DNA of 64,000 bases. It comes from Aquibacillus halophilus (GTDB lineage Bacteria > Bacillota > Bacilli > Bacillales > Amphibacillaceae). The stretch spans positions 330 to 64,329 of the forward strand of contig NZ_WJNG01000014.1 in assembly GCF_009649745.1 (NCBI RefSeq), in the 5' to 3' direction. Of the stretch, positions 42,901 through 51,998 are shown in pieces. The notes under the pieces were generated by a model. That model saw only the letters and a list, made by a program, of their open reading frames with translations, was not told the origin of the DNA and did not search any database. The number at the start of each line of letters is the position of its first letter. Position 1 is the first letter of the stretch. The translations under genes and the position numbers were made by a program.

Positions 42901-43134
42901 AGATGAATATCTTTCACCGACACCTCATTTCGTGAAATTCCACAATTTAATTGTCGTTTAGTAAAAGTGAAAATATCGTAACTCCTTCTATCGCTATTTT
43001 GTTCCGAATAGAGTAAATATATTCATGTAAATAGTTAAAAGTTAAAAGAAGTATATTTTTGGCAAAGCTATGGTAAAATGGTAGAATTTGAATCAACTAT
43101 ACATGTGTTCAGAATTATTAGGAGGTAAAGTGAT

Positions 43135-43878
43135 TTGAATCCTTTATTACATATTGAAAACTTAGAAGGTGGATATACTCGTAAAAATGTTTTACACGGA
43201 ATTTCTTTTGATGTATTCCCAAACGAAATTGTCGGTCTTATTGGATTAAATGGGGCGGGGAAGAGTACTACAATTAAACATATTATCGGCTTAATGCAAG
43301 CAAAAAAAGGAAAAGTTGAAATTGAAGGGAAAAGGTTTGAGGATTCTCCCGAGTCGTACCGGAGCACCTTTTCCTATATTCCAGAAATGCCTCTGCTTTA
43401 TGATGAATTAACTCTTTATGAACATCTGCGTTTAACAGCAATGGCATATGATATTCCAGAAGATACATTTAAAAAGAGGTTGGATCCTTTACTAAAGGAA
43501 TTTAGGCTAGAAAAGAAACTTAAATGGTTTCCGGTTCATTTTTCAAAAGGAATGAGACAAAAAGTAATGATTATGTGTGCTTTTTTAATAGAACCAGCTT
43601 TATATATCGTTGATGAACCATTTGTTGGGCTCGATCCTTTGGGAATTCAATCTTATTTACAACTGATGGACGAGATGAAAGAAAAGGGATCAGGAATTTT
43701 AATGTCCACACATATACTAGCGACAGCAGAACGGTATTGTGACCGGTTCGTTATCTTGCATGAAGGTAGGGTAAAGGCACAAGGAACCTTAAATGAGTTA
43801 AGACAGGAATTTAATATGCCAACGGCTACCCTTGATGATTTATATGTGCAACTTACAAAGGAAGATAGTTATGTTTAA
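43135..43878 (+). CDS. ecsA: ABC transporter ATPase EcsA
   Basis: A 247-residue ATPase. It has Walker A GLNGAGKST (near 38), a shortened signature FSKGMRQKVM (near 138), Walker B LYIVDEPFVGLDP (near 156) and the H-loop STHI. The Ecs transporter affects secretion, processing of secreted proteins, competence and RasP-mediated intramembrane proteolysis. It starts with TTG after a strong GGAGG. The stop overlaps ecsB by eight bases, and the order ecsA-ecsB-ecsC is as in B. subtilis. Confidence 0.94.
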   Translation: MNPLLHIENLEGGYTRKNVLHGISFDVFPNEIVGLIGLNGAGKSTTIKHIIGLMQAKKGKVEIEGKRFEDSPESYRSTFSYIPEMPLLYDELTLYEHLRLTAMAYDIPEDTFKKRLDPLLKEFRLEKKLKWFPVHFSKGMRQKVMIMCAFLIEPALYIVDEPFVGLDPLGIQSYLQLMDEMKEKGSGILMSTHILATAERYCDRFVILHEGRVKAQGTLNELRQEFNMPTATLDDLYVQLTKEDSYV

Positions 43879-45085
43879 TGCTCAACAATTTTTTAACGAG
43901 CGTTTTTCTGCGCACTTAAAAGAGATTAGTCGTTATTTGCGATATATATTTACTGGTCATTTAGTAATCGCAATGTTATTCATCGTGTCAGCACTTGCCT
44001 TTTATTATCAGCAATGGCTGGCAATTATTCCTGAAAACTTTCCGTCCGTATTGATTATAAGTCTGCTGTTCAGTATTGTGGCTAGTTACAGTCCTGTTAG
44101 AACGCTATTAAAGGAACCTGATCTTGTCTTTTTATTACCAGCTGAACACAAGATGGGGCCATATTTTAGAAGTAGCTTGATTTATAGTTTTGTTGTTCAA
44201 TTGTATTTAGTCTTTTTAATTGCTGCAGTACTAGGTCCGTTATATTTTGCTTCCTTTCCAGTAGGGACTAACAGTCCTTATATTTTAGTTATTGTGATTC
44301 TACTTGTTTTGAAGGTGTGGAATTTGTTTGCTAATTGGTGGATCTTAAAAATAAGGGATATAAGAAGTCGTACTATAGATCATACCATTAGATTCCTGTT
44401 GAACTTTTTTACGTTCTTTTTCTTTATAAATGGAGAAGTTTTGTTCGCAGGAATTACGACGATACTGTTATTTGGTCTGTTTATGTATGACTTTTATTTA
44501 TCTAAACAAAACGTAGGGATTGTTTGGGATTTACTAGTCGAGAAGGATCGAATGCGAATGCGGACGTTTTATCGGATCGCAAATATGTTTACGGATGTAC
44601 CTCATTTAAAAACACAAATTAAGAAAAGGCATTGGCTAGTAGCTTTAATCGTTAGAAATGTTCCTTATAAACAAGAAAAAACATTTGCATATTTATATCG
44701 AATAACGACCATTCGAAGTGGAGAGTATTTAGGTATCTATAGTCGTCTTTTCATCATAGGTGCATTATCAGTCTACTTTATCCCTAATATGGGAATACAA
44801 ATAGCTTTTAGTATATTATTCATTTACTTAAGTGGTTTCCAAATGATGACGTTGTGGCAACATTATCGGACAATAGCTTGGTTAGATATCTATCCGGTAA
44901 AAAAAGAGTGGAGAGAACAAGCATTCACCTCATGGTTGCTTGCCCTGATGCTTAGTCAAACCTTACTATTTGGACTTTTATTCATGTTCTTAGGAAACAT
45001 TAGTGGTCTTGTAATCGTATGGTTAGGTGGTACCCTGTTTAGTTATCTTTTTGTTCATGGGTATGTTAAAAAAAGATTGACCTAA
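43871..45085 (+). CDS. ecsB: ABC transporter permease EcsB
   Basis: A 404-residue polytopic membrane protein of the EcsB family. Characteristic segments are VRTLLKEPDLVFLLPAEHKM near 79 and ILKIRDIRSRTIDH near 168. Helices are clustered in both halves. The open frame reaches back to 43832 inside ecsA, but the ATG at 43871 has AAAGGAAG at normal spacing and gives the family N terminus MFNAQQFF. It is the membrane partner of EcsA. Confidence 0.93.
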   Translation: MFNAQQFFNERFSAHLKEISRYLRYIFTGHLVIAMLFIVSALAFYYQQWLAIIPENFPSVLIISLLFSIVASYSPVRTLLKEPDLVFLLPAEHKMGPYFRSSLIYSFVVQLYLVFLIAAVLGPLYFASFPVGTNSPYILVIVILLVLKVWNLFANWWILKIRDIRSRTIDHTIRFLLNFFTFFFFINGEVLFAGITTILLFGLFMYDFYLSKQNVGIVWDLLVEKDRMRMRTFYRIANMFTDVPHLKTQIKKRHWLVALIVRNVPYKQEKTFAYLYRITTIRSGEYLGIYSRLFIIGALSVYFIPNMGIQIAFSILFIYLSGFQMMTLWQHYRTIAWLDIYPVKKEWREQAFTSWLLALMLSQTLLFGLLFMFLGNISGLVIVWLGGTLFSYLFVHGYVKKRLT

Positions 45086-45097
45086 AGGAGACGGCAA

Positions 45098-45811
45098 ATG
45101 TCAGAATCCACTTACGAACAAAAAGCTTTAAATGAGGCACAACGATTTCAACGATCACTACAGAAAAAGTCATCGATTGTTAAACGAACGTCAAAGAGTA
45201 TACAATCTAAAATCAACAATAGAGTGCCTGAAAAAGTTCACCGTGTTGTCACGGAAAGTGTAAAAAAAATGATTGAGCTAGCATTAACTTCATCCAACTA
45301 TATTCACCCAATCGATGTACAAACGGACTGGATATTTGAAGAGAAAGAAAATCAAGTAAATCAGCGATTGAAGCAGTATAAAAAAACAGCTATGCTAGAG
45401 GGTGCTGGTACAGGTGCAGGCGGGATTTTTCTTGGGATAGCTGATTTTCCCCTATTACTAAGTATTAAAATGAAATTTCTATTTGATACCGCGCGTATCT
45501 ATGGATATGATGTGGATAAATATGAAGAGAGAATGTATGTACTGCATATTTTCATGCTAGCATTTTCTAGTGATGAAAAGCGTGGTGACGTGTTAACCAC
45601 GTTAATTGATTGGGAAAAAGAGAAAGACGTGCTTAAAGAGGTAGATTGGAAGATGTTGCAATTAGAGTATCGAGATTCAATTGACTTTGTGAAAATGATG
45701 CAGTTAATTCCAGGATTTGGTGCAATAGTAGGTGCCTTTGCTAACCGAAAGTTGTTAGATCAATTAGGTGATACTGCAATACAAATCTATCGGCTTCGAA
45801 TATTGTCTTAA
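45098..45811 (+). CDS. ecsC: EcsC family protein
   Basis: A 237-residue protein of the EcsC family. EGAGTGAGGIFLGIADFPLLLSIKMKFLFD (near 100-129) is the conserved glycine-rich core. The role in the Ecs system is unproven. SD AAAGGAGACGG lies twelve bases after ecsB, so it is the third gene of the operon, which ends in a long bidirectional terminator. Confidence 0.92.
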   Translation: MSESTYEQKALNEAQRFQRSLQKKSSIVKRTSKSIQSKINNRVPEKVHRVVTESVKKMIELALTSSNYIHPIDVQTDWIFEEKENQVNQRLKQYKKTAMLEGAGTGAGGIFLGIADFPLLLSIKMKFLFDTARIYGYDVDKYEERMYVLHIFMLAFSSDEKRGDVLTTLIDWEKEKDVLKEVDWKMLQLEYRDSIDFVKMMQLIPGFGAIVGAFANRKLLDQLGDTAIQIYRLRILS

Positions 45812-45855
45812 TAACCAAAAGCGATTACTAATTTAGTAATCGCTTTTGGTTATTA
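45810..45855. terminator. Bidirectional terminator between ecsC and yhaA
   Basis: A 20-bp near-perfect palindrome (ATAACCAAAAGCGATTACTA and its complement) overlapping the last codon of ecsC and reaching the yhaA stop. Confidence 0.93.
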
Positions 45856-47019
45856 TTTTTCCTGATAAAGTTTGACAGTTTGAATCAATGTCTTAGCGGC
45901 TAAAACCATCGCTCGCTCATCGATATCAAATTTAGGATGATGATGAGGATAGAAATGGCCTTCTTTTTGTGCCCCTGTAAAAAAGAAGGCACCAGGTTTT
46001 TCTAAAAGGTAATAGGAAAAATCTTCTCCTGTCATGCTAGGTACAATTTCTTCGGATTCTACTTCATCAATTTGAGATGCGGCTTTTAATACTAGTGAAG
46101 CCTCCTCAGGGTGATTGATCACTGGAGGATATCCTTTTTCATAGGTGAATTCGTATTTAGCTTCATAAGATAAGCAAGTCCCTTTAATAATTTTTTCCAT
46201 CTCATCGATAATCTGATCTTGAAGCTCTGGATCAAATGTTCTAACTGTACCTGTAATGGTTGCGGTATCAGCAATAATGTTAAAAGTACTTCCAGATTTA
46301 AATGTTCCAATCGTTAGGACTGCCGGACTTAATGGATCAATTCGGCGACTTACAATTTGTTGTAAATTGGTCACTACTTGTGAGCCGATAACAATTGCAT
46401 CCTTAGTCTGGTGTGGCATGGCGCCATGTCCACCTGTACCACGAATAGTTATAGTAAAACGATCTGCTCCAGCCATAAATTCCTTTGGAGCAGTTTGTAC
46501 TTTGCCATAAGGTGTGTTTGTCCATAAATGTGTTCCGAACACAGCATCAACATCATTTAATATACCAGCATCAACCATAGCTTTAGCTCCACCTGGTGCA
46601 AGTTCCTCAGCATGTTGGTGAATGAACACAATTGTGCCTGGTAGTTCACTTTGAAATTGTTTAAATACCTTAGCTAATGTGAGCAGTGTAGTTGTATGAC
46701 CATCGTGGCCACAAGCATGCATGACGCCATCAACCTTAGATTTATAAGGTACATCCTTTTCATCTTGGATTGGTAAACCATCAAAATCGGCGCGAATTGC
46801 TATTGTCTTACCTGGTTGACCACCTACTAATCTAGCAACTACTCCATTGCCACCAACCTGTGATTGATATGGGATACCTATTTTTTGATATGTATCTGCA
46901 ATGTATGCCGCAGTTTTATACTCTTCAAATGACAGCTCAGGATATTGATGCAAATATCTTCGCATCTCTACCATCTCATCATATAGAGAGTCAACAGAAG
47001 ATAATAATTTCTTCCACAA
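45853..47019 (-). CDS. yhaA: M20 family amidohydrolase YhaA
   Basis: A 388-residue metal-dependent amidohydrolase of the aminoacylase/hippurate hydrolase group. Metal-site motifs are HACGHDGHTTTLL (near 104), HQHAEELAPGGAKAMV (near 135) and the MTGEDFSYYL segment near 333; the dimerisation domain lies in the middle. It probably removes acyl groups from amino acids. It starts with TTG, supported by AAGGGGG eight bases before it. The position next to ecs matches yhaA of B. subtilis. Confidence 0.92.
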   Translation of the reverse strand: MWKKLLSSVDSLYDEMVEMRRYLHQYPELSFEEYKTAAYIADTYQKIGIPYQSQVGGNGVVARLVGGQPGKTIAIRADFDGLPIQDEKDVPYKSKVDGVMHACGHDGHTTTLLTLAKVFKQFQSELPGTIVFIHQHAEELAPGGAKAMVDAGILNDVDAVFGTHLWTNTPYGKVQTAPKEFMAGADRFTITIRGTGGHGAMPHQTKDAIVIGSQVVTNLQQIVSRRIDPLSPAVLTIGTFKSGSTFNIIADTATITGTVRTFDPELQDQIIDEMEKIIKGTCLSYEAKYEFTYEKGYPPVINHPEEASLVLKAASQIDEVESEEIVPSMTGEDFSYYLLEKPGAFFFTGAQKEGHFYPHHHPKFDIDERAMVLAAKTLIQTVKLYQEK

Positions 47020-47109
47020 AGTAATATCCCCCTTATAAATTCATTTTTTCATATTATATCACATATAATTCAACTCTCGAGTGCTACCGTGTTTCTATAT
47101 AGCGCATAA

Positions 47110-47140
47110 AAATAACCTTCTGAGCTTCAGAAGGTTATTT
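47110..47140 (-). terminator. Rho-independent terminator
   Basis: Stem AAATAACCTTCTGA / TCAGAAGGTTATTT, followed on the minus strand by T residues, just after the ferritin-like gene. Confidence 0.9.
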
Positions 47141-47159
47141 CAACAGTCTGTTTATTTTA

Positions 47160-47621
47160 TTAAGAAAAGCTTGAATCTGATAGTATTCTATCTGCTTCCT
47201 CTTTGTGACCAGTTTCATCTGAGATCATGTCTTCTAACTTAACTACCAACTCAGTAAGTCCTAGTTCTTCGGCTTGCTTTTTACGTTTTTCGTAGCGGAT
47301 AATTGTATCTTCCTCCGCTCTTCTAGTTTCTTCAAGCATATCCTTAACATCACTTAGTTGTTTAACTTTAACTGGTGTAGTTGTAGGAGTACCACCTAGT
47401 GTTTTGATTTTGTCTGATAAGTATAAGGCATGCCCGATTTCATCATTAATCTCATCTTCGAAAAATGGCTTCAAAATAGAACGGTATAAACCGGAAACGA
47501 CTGATGCGTGGTAAGTGTACATAATAGTTGCAGCATATTCGTTTGCTAAATCCTCGTTTAAGCCATCAATTAATTCTTGAAGCTTAGTATCATTTTTAAG
47601 TTCTCTTATATTGTCTGCCAT
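47160..47621 (-). CDS. Ferritin-like (bacterioferritin/Dps-related) protein
   Basis: A 153-residue four-helix-bundle protein. The di-iron type pattern is visible: LNEDLANEYAATIMYTYH near 22, EDEINDEIGHALYL near 55, RRAEEDTIIRYEKR near 100 and ISDETGHKEEADRIL near 132, with spaced Glu and ExxH motifs. This is a ferritin-like domain of the bacterioferritin-related type; iron or oxidative-stress handling is likely. The ATG at 47621 is preferred over the upstream GTG because the latter overlaps the SD GAAAGGATG. Confidence 0.82.
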   Translation of the reverse strand: MADNIRELKNDTKLQELIDGLNEDLANEYAATIMYTYHASVVSGLYRSILKPFFEDEINDEIGHALYLSDKIKTLGGTPTTTPVKVKQLSDVKDMLEETRRAEEDTIIRYEKRKKQAEELGLTELVVKLEDMISDETGHKEEADRILSDSSFS

Positions 47622-47883
47622 GTTACAACATCCTTTCACGATTTTGTTCAGTATATAAGTACAATTCCCATTTAGAATGATTGTAAACGTATTTTGTTTA
47701 ATTAAATTATATAAAGTGACAACTTTATGACTTAAGATGGTTGTGAACTTGCTTTGGTTACTAAAGCCGTATTAGAATCCTCTTTTTACTCAACATTAAC
47801 CAAACATGTCCTATAATTGTTTATAGATGTCCTTAACTAGTGTATAACTATAAGTAGATTTTAAGGTGAAAGAGGAGAGCAGA

Positions 47884-48555
47884 ATGAATCAATCTAAGCG
47901 AAGGTATTTTTTTATCTCTTTTTTAATTTTTGCTACAGTGGCTAGTGTCCTGTTAACTATTAGGGTAACAGATAAAGAGACACCCATCATCGACCAATGG
48001 TCATCCCCTTTGGTGGCTGAATTAGATTCTTCTATGATATTTTTTATTTTTCGTTGGCTAACAGAACTAGGATCAGGAACTTTTCTTACTCCATTCAGTG
48101 TTGTTTTCGCAATATTTATCTGGCGATTCTCTAAAGATTGGGTAGCAGCATTGATGTGTCCATTGGGAGCACTAGTTGGGTATAGGCTAAATCATTGGAT
48201 TAAGGTACTGGTAGAAAGAGAGAGACCTAGAATCCTTGAAGGAGCTGAAGGTGTTGGATATAGCTTTCCTTCCGGACATGCCATGGTATCAATGATTGCG
48301 TATGGCCTCTTTATTTATTTTTTAATTAAATATACTAAATCAGGATCTGTGTCCCTTTGGATTAATATAGTTGGTGTTATGTTAATTTTATTAATTGGAA
48401 TGAGTCGATATGTAATTCGTGTCCATTACCTAACAGATGTTTTAGCTGGTTATGCTTTTGGTTTCTTATTTTTAATGCTCTGGATTGGACTCTATCATTT
48501 GTTAATAAAATTGAAACATAGATTTTTCTATTATGAATCTCCGTCTAGAGACTGA
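47884..48555 (+). CDS. PAP2 superfamily membrane phosphatase
   Basis: A 223-residue protein with six helices and all three phosphatase motifs: KVLVERERPR (near 109), SFPSGHAM (near 130) and SRYVIRVHYLTDVLAG (near 177). Such proteins dephosphorylate undecaprenyl pyrophosphate or phosphatidylglycerol phosphate; which applies is not clear. The ATG at 47884 carries AGAGGAGAG at proper distance, while the upstream GTG lacks an SD. Confidence 0.9.
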   Translation: MNQSKRRYFFISFLIFATVASVLLTIRVTDKETPIIDQWSSPLVAELDSSMIFFIFRWLTELGSGTFLTPFSVVFAIFIWRFSKDWVAALMCPLGALVGYRLNHWIKVLVERERPRILEGAEGVGYSFPSGHAMVSMIAYGLFIYFLIKYTKSGSVSLWINIVGVMLILLIGMSRYVIRVHYLTDVLAGYAFGFLFLMLWIGLYHLLIKLKHRFFYYESPSRD

Positions 48556-48569
48556 GACAAAACCCTTCT

Positions 48570-48600
48570 GCCGGTCGTTAATGATCGGCTATTTTTTATT
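48570..48600 (+). terminator. Rho-independent terminator
   Basis: Stem GCCGGTC / GATCGGC with a following T run after the PAP2 gene. Confidence 0.75.
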
Positions 48601-48805
48601 TACAATAAGTTTAAGGTTAATTAGTAGTCTAAACGGCTAATTCTCATTGCAGTTGGTATTAATATACAGTATATTATCTTAGTTGGAGAATTGTTGATAG
48701 TCGTTATGGTAGTTACTAAGTTTTATAACGATTGTTTAATAAAGAGGGATTTTTGATTTAGAGTTCGAATATAACAAATAAGTATATACAAAGGGTGAAA
48801 TGACA

Positions 48806-49579
48806 ATGAAGAATAATTTCCTACGTAATATCGTTGCTATCATTATCATACTTTTAGGAATTGCTTTGGTTTTAATAAATGTGGGGGTAGTATCCTGGGA
48901 GCTTACAGAAGCATGGAATTATATATATCCAGCATTTTTTGTTCTATTAGGTTTTAAATGGTTATGGGATGGTTTCAAAGGAAAGGGAGGTCTATGGGCA
49001 GGTTCTTTCTTTGTGATTTTCGGAGGATTACTTTTGTTGGATCGTTTTAATATAATTGTATTTAACTTTTGGGATATTTATAAGCTTTGGCCATTACTAA
49101 TTGTTTATTTAGGATTCAGTATTTTTGGTACATCAAATAAGCGTAATAAGCAAAAGAAATTTCAGTTTATTTTTGATTCGGACGATCACAAAGATAGTGA
49201 AAAAATGTACGGAAAAAAACAGAAATTTGCTATTGGAGACCATAAATTTAATACACCCAATTGGAAGGTTGAACCGATGGAGTTATGGAATGCTGTCGGA
49301 GATTATCATATTGACTTTACAAAAGCGTTTATTCCTGACAAAGAGATTCCTGTTAGTATCCAAGGCTGGGCCGGGGATATTCGCATTCTAATGCCTGAAA
49401 ATGTTGAATTTTCGCTAGAGGCACATGTAAAAGCTGGTGATATTAATGTTTTTGGTCAATCGGCTGACGGAATTAATCGTGAGTTGACCTATGTAACTCC
49501 AAATTATGATGAATCGACTAGAAAATTAAATATATACCTAAATCTTAAAGCTGGTTCCATTCGAGTAGATAAAGTGTAA
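48806..49579 (+). CDS. liaF: LiaF-type membrane regulator of envelope stress
   Basis: A 257-residue protein. Four N-terminal membrane helices are followed by a linker and a C-terminal beta-rich LiaF domain (DYHIDFTKAFIPDKEIPVSI, then GDIRILMPENVEFSLEAHVKAGDI). LiaF holds the kinase LiaS inactive without cell-wall stress. The ATG at 48806 is preferred over 48800 because AAGGGTGA then has normal spacing. It is first in liaF-liaS-liaR; no liaIH genes are nearby. Confidence 0.9.
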   Translation: MKNNFLRNIVAIIIILLGIALVLINVGVVSWELTEAWNYIYPAFFVLLGFKWLWDGFKGKGGLWAGSFFVIFGGLLLLDRFNIIVFNFWDIYKLWPLLIVYLGFSIFGTSNKRNKQKKFQFIFDSDDHKDSEKMYGKKQKFAIGDHKFNTPNWKVEPMELWNAVGDYHIDFTKAFIPDKEIPVSIQGWAGDIRILMPENVEFSLEAHVKAGDINVFGQSADGINRELTYVTPNYDESTRKLNIYLNLKAGSIRVDKV

Positions 49580-49596
49580 GTAAGGGGGAATTGAAT

Positions 49597-50634
49597 TTGT
49601 TAAATCGGTTGAGTTCAATTCGTTATGCATTTATAAGGTCTCATTTATATGGTTTGTTTTTAACTACCGTTACGTTAATGGCAATATTACTGTCTATTCA
49701 TGTTTTGTTCGAACCTAGTTGGTTGAGTAAGGTTGGCATTTTTGTCTTTATTATTACTTATGTCGTTTTAGCGTTTCTTTTTTCCATTTATGTTGGATTT
49801 AAATCAAGTGGTGACATGAAGGACCGATTAGACTATCTGTCTGTTTTAATTGCCCAATTAGCTCGTGGTAACTATTCCTCAAGGGTATATGACAATGATG
49901 ATGATGAAATCTCTAGAATCGGTTCTGAATTAAATGAGCTTGGCGAAAAAATGCAGGGACAAGTTAAATCCTTGCAACGTTTGGCAGATGAAAAGTCGGA
50001 ATATGCAAAGTCTGCTCATAAAGCAGCAACAATAGAGGAAAGGCAAAGATTGGCGCGAGATTTGCATGATGCAGTTAGTCAGCAGTTGTTCGCTTTAACA
50101 ATGATGTCGCAGGCATCATTGCGGTTATTTGATAAAAATCCGGAACAGGCTAAGGAGCAAGTTAAGGAAATATCTGCGACTGCTTTAAAGGCGCAGACCG
50201 AAATGCGTGCATTGTTGTTACACCTACGACCAGTTGATCTGTCGGGTGAGCCGCTACAAATAGGAATTCAAAATCTGATTGAAGAATTGAAGCAGAAATG
50301 TCAAATTGAATTCCATTTACATATCGAAGAAATACAGGAGCTTTCCGAAACGACGGAAGAGCATTTGTTTAGGATTGTTCAAGAGGCGCTCTCTAACATA
50401 TTAAGACATTCAAATGCTACAGAAGTAACAACAGAAATAGTTAAGCGAAACAATGAATTATTTGTTCATATAGCGGATAATGGCAAGGGATTTGAGCTAG
50501 AGAACAACCAGCAGAAGAAAACCTCATATGGCTTAAAAACAATGAAAGAACGAAGCGAGGAAATTGGCGGGACCTTTGCCATTCGATCAATCCAAGGGGA
50601 AGGTACGCACCTAGATATTAGAATTCCATTATAG
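49597..50634 (+). CDS. liaS: Sensor histidine kinase LiaS/VraS
   Basis: A 345-residue NarL-type histidine kinase with two N-terminal membrane helices and a short extracellular loop, a HAMP-like segment (QLARGNYSSRVYDNDDDEIS), and a HisKA_3 region with the phosphorylated His in RQRLARDLHDAVSQQLFA. The C-terminal ATPase has HSNATEV, ADNGKGF and YGLKTMKERS. It senses antibiotics that affect lipid II. The start is probably the TTG at 49597 (AAGGGGGAA eight bases before); the TTG at 49591 is too close. Confidence 0.92.
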   Translation: MLNRLSSIRYAFIRSHLYGLFLTTVTLMAILLSIHVLFEPSWLSKVGIFVFIITYVVLAFLFSIYVGFKSSGDMKDRLDYLSVLIAQLARGNYSSRVYDNDDDEISRIGSELNELGEKMQGQVKSLQRLADEKSEYAKSAHKAATIEERQRLARDLHDAVSQQLFALTMMSQASLRLFDKNPEQAKEQVKEISATALKAQTEMRALLLHLRPVDLSGEPLQIGIQNLIEELKQKCQIEFHLHIEEIQELSETTEEHLFRIVQEALSNILRHSNATEVTTEIVKRNNELFVHIADNGKGFELENNQQKKTSYGLKTMKERSEEIGGTFAIRSIQGEGTHLDIRIPL

Positions 50635-50665
50635 GTCATTCATAGGTGGAGACCGATTGAAGCAA

Positions 50666-50694
50666 TCCAACAGTTTTCACATACTATTGTTGGA
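50666..50694 (+). repeat. Hairpin between liaS and liaR
   Basis: Perfect 7-bp stem TCCAACA / TGTTGGA with a 15-base loop in the 100-base gap between the two genes, with only a weak T-rich tail. It might partly attenuate transcription into liaR. Confidence 0.4.
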
Positions 50695-50734
50695 ATTTCA
50701 CTTTAATTTAGATGAATAAAAGGAGCGTGGAAAG

Positions 50735-51367
50735 TTGATAAGAGTAGTCGTTGTAGATGATCATGATGTAGTAAGAAAGGGCGTCATCTCCTATTTAATG
50801 ACAGAACCAGATTTAGAGATTGTTGGTGAAGCATCTAGTGGAAATGATGGTGCAAAAATAGTTATTGAAAAGAAACCGGATGTCGTATTAATGGATTTAA
50901 TAATGGAAAATGGTACTGGAATTGAAGCTACTAGGCAGATCATGAACACTCTTCCTGAATGTAAGGTTATCATTCTCACAAGCTATTATGACGATGAACA
51001 GGTTTTCCCGGCACTTGAGGCTGGTGCTTTTAGTTATATGCTGAAAACGTCATCTGCTGATGAGATTGCTACAGCTATTAAAAAAGCATATAAGGGGGAA
51101 ACAGTAATAGAGCCGAAAGTGGCGAACAAAATGATGACTAGCTTTCGATCGCAAAATAGTAAACCACACGAGGAATTAACTGAAAGAGAAATGGAAGTAT
51201 TACTATGTATAGGTGACGGCTTAACTAACCAAGAAATTGGTGATAAGTTATTTATTGGAATTAAAACAGTAAAAACTCATGTTAGTAATGTTTTAGGTAA
51301 ATTAGCTGTACATGATCGTACTCAAGCGGCTGTATATGCACATAAAAACGGTTTATTTAGAAAATGA
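50735..51367 (+). CDS. liaR: Response regulator LiaR/VraR
   Basis: A 210-residue NarL/FixJ response regulator. The receiver domain has Asp9-Asp10 (VVVDDHDVVRKG) and phospho-acceptor Asp in PDVVLMDLIM near 54. The C-terminal LuxR-type helix-turn-helix is LTEREMEVLLCIGDGLTNQEIGDKLFI. It partners the LiaS kinase and activates cell-envelope stress genes. It starts with TTG, supported by AAAGGAGCG. The 100-base gap to liaS is unusual for this operon. Confidence 0.94.
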   Translation: MIRVVVVDDHDVVRKGVISYLMTEPDLEIVGEASSGNDGAKIVIEKKPDVVLMDLIMENGTGIEATRQIMNTLPECKVIILTSYYDDEQVFPALEAGAFSYMLKTSSADEIATAIKKAYKGETVIEPKVANKMMTSFRSQNSKPHEELTEREMEVLLCIGDGLTNQEIGDKLFIGIKTVKTHVSNVLGKLAVHDRTQAAVYAHKNGLFRK

Positions 51368-51380
51368 AATAATAGAGTCT

Positions 51381-51415
51381 TGTCCTTGCCCTCTGGTAAG
51401 GGCCTTTTCTATTTT
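51381..51415 (+). terminator. Rho-independent terminator
   Basis: Stem GTCCTTGCC / GGTAAGGGC followed by TTTTCTATTTT after liaR. Confidence 0.75.
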
Positions 51416-51560
51416 GTAGTTTCTTTCTCTTTGTCTTTTTATAAGTAGACTAGTATAATATTTTTGTTGTCAAAATTTAAATAGGCTAGCATAAATGATG
51501 TTATATCCTATTAGTGAAATAATTGACTTATAGTAGAAAAAAGGTAGAGGTGTACACATA

Positions 51561-51998
51561 ATGTCAAAAACGGAAAATCGGAAAGAACAGATTTTGTTTC
51601 TTATATGGGCACAAAGTCTGGTAGCCATGCTAGGAAGTCTGTTTTTTTCTGAAATCATGGGCTTTGTTCCATGTGAGTTGTGTTGGTACCAACGAATTTT
51701 AATGTATCCCCTTGTGGTTATCTATGGGTATGCTTTAATTAAAAAGGATATCAACTTAGGATTTCCGGGATTCATTTTGAGTGGTATTGGTATATTCGTT
51801 TCGGGTTATCACTATCTTATTCAGAAACTACCAATGTTAAGTGAAAATGGAGCTTCGTGCGGAATTGTTCCTTGTAATGTTGAGTATATTAATTATCTTG
51901 GATTTATTACGATACCATTTTTAGCATTAACTGCATTTATTGTTATCTTTAGTTTTCATAGTATGCTACTTATCCAACAAAGGAGACGTGACCAATGA
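51561..51998 (+). CDS. bdbC: Disulfide bond formation protein BdbC (DsbB family)
   Basis: A 145-residue four-helix membrane protein. The quinone-linked redox motif CELC lies near residue 35 (PCELCWYQRILMYP), and the second Cys pair is CGIVPC near 100, as in DsbB/BdbC. It re-oxidises an extracytoplasmic thiol oxidase with electrons passing to quinone. The stop overlaps the next gene by four bases, so they form a coupled pair. Confidence 0.93.
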   Translation: MSKTENRKEQILFLIWAQSLVAMLGSLFFSEIMGFVPCELCWYQRILMYPLVVIYGYALIKKDINLGFPGFILSGIGIFVSGYHYLIQKLPMLSENGASCGIVPCNVEYINYLGFITIPFLALTAFIVIFSFHSMLLIQQRRRDQ

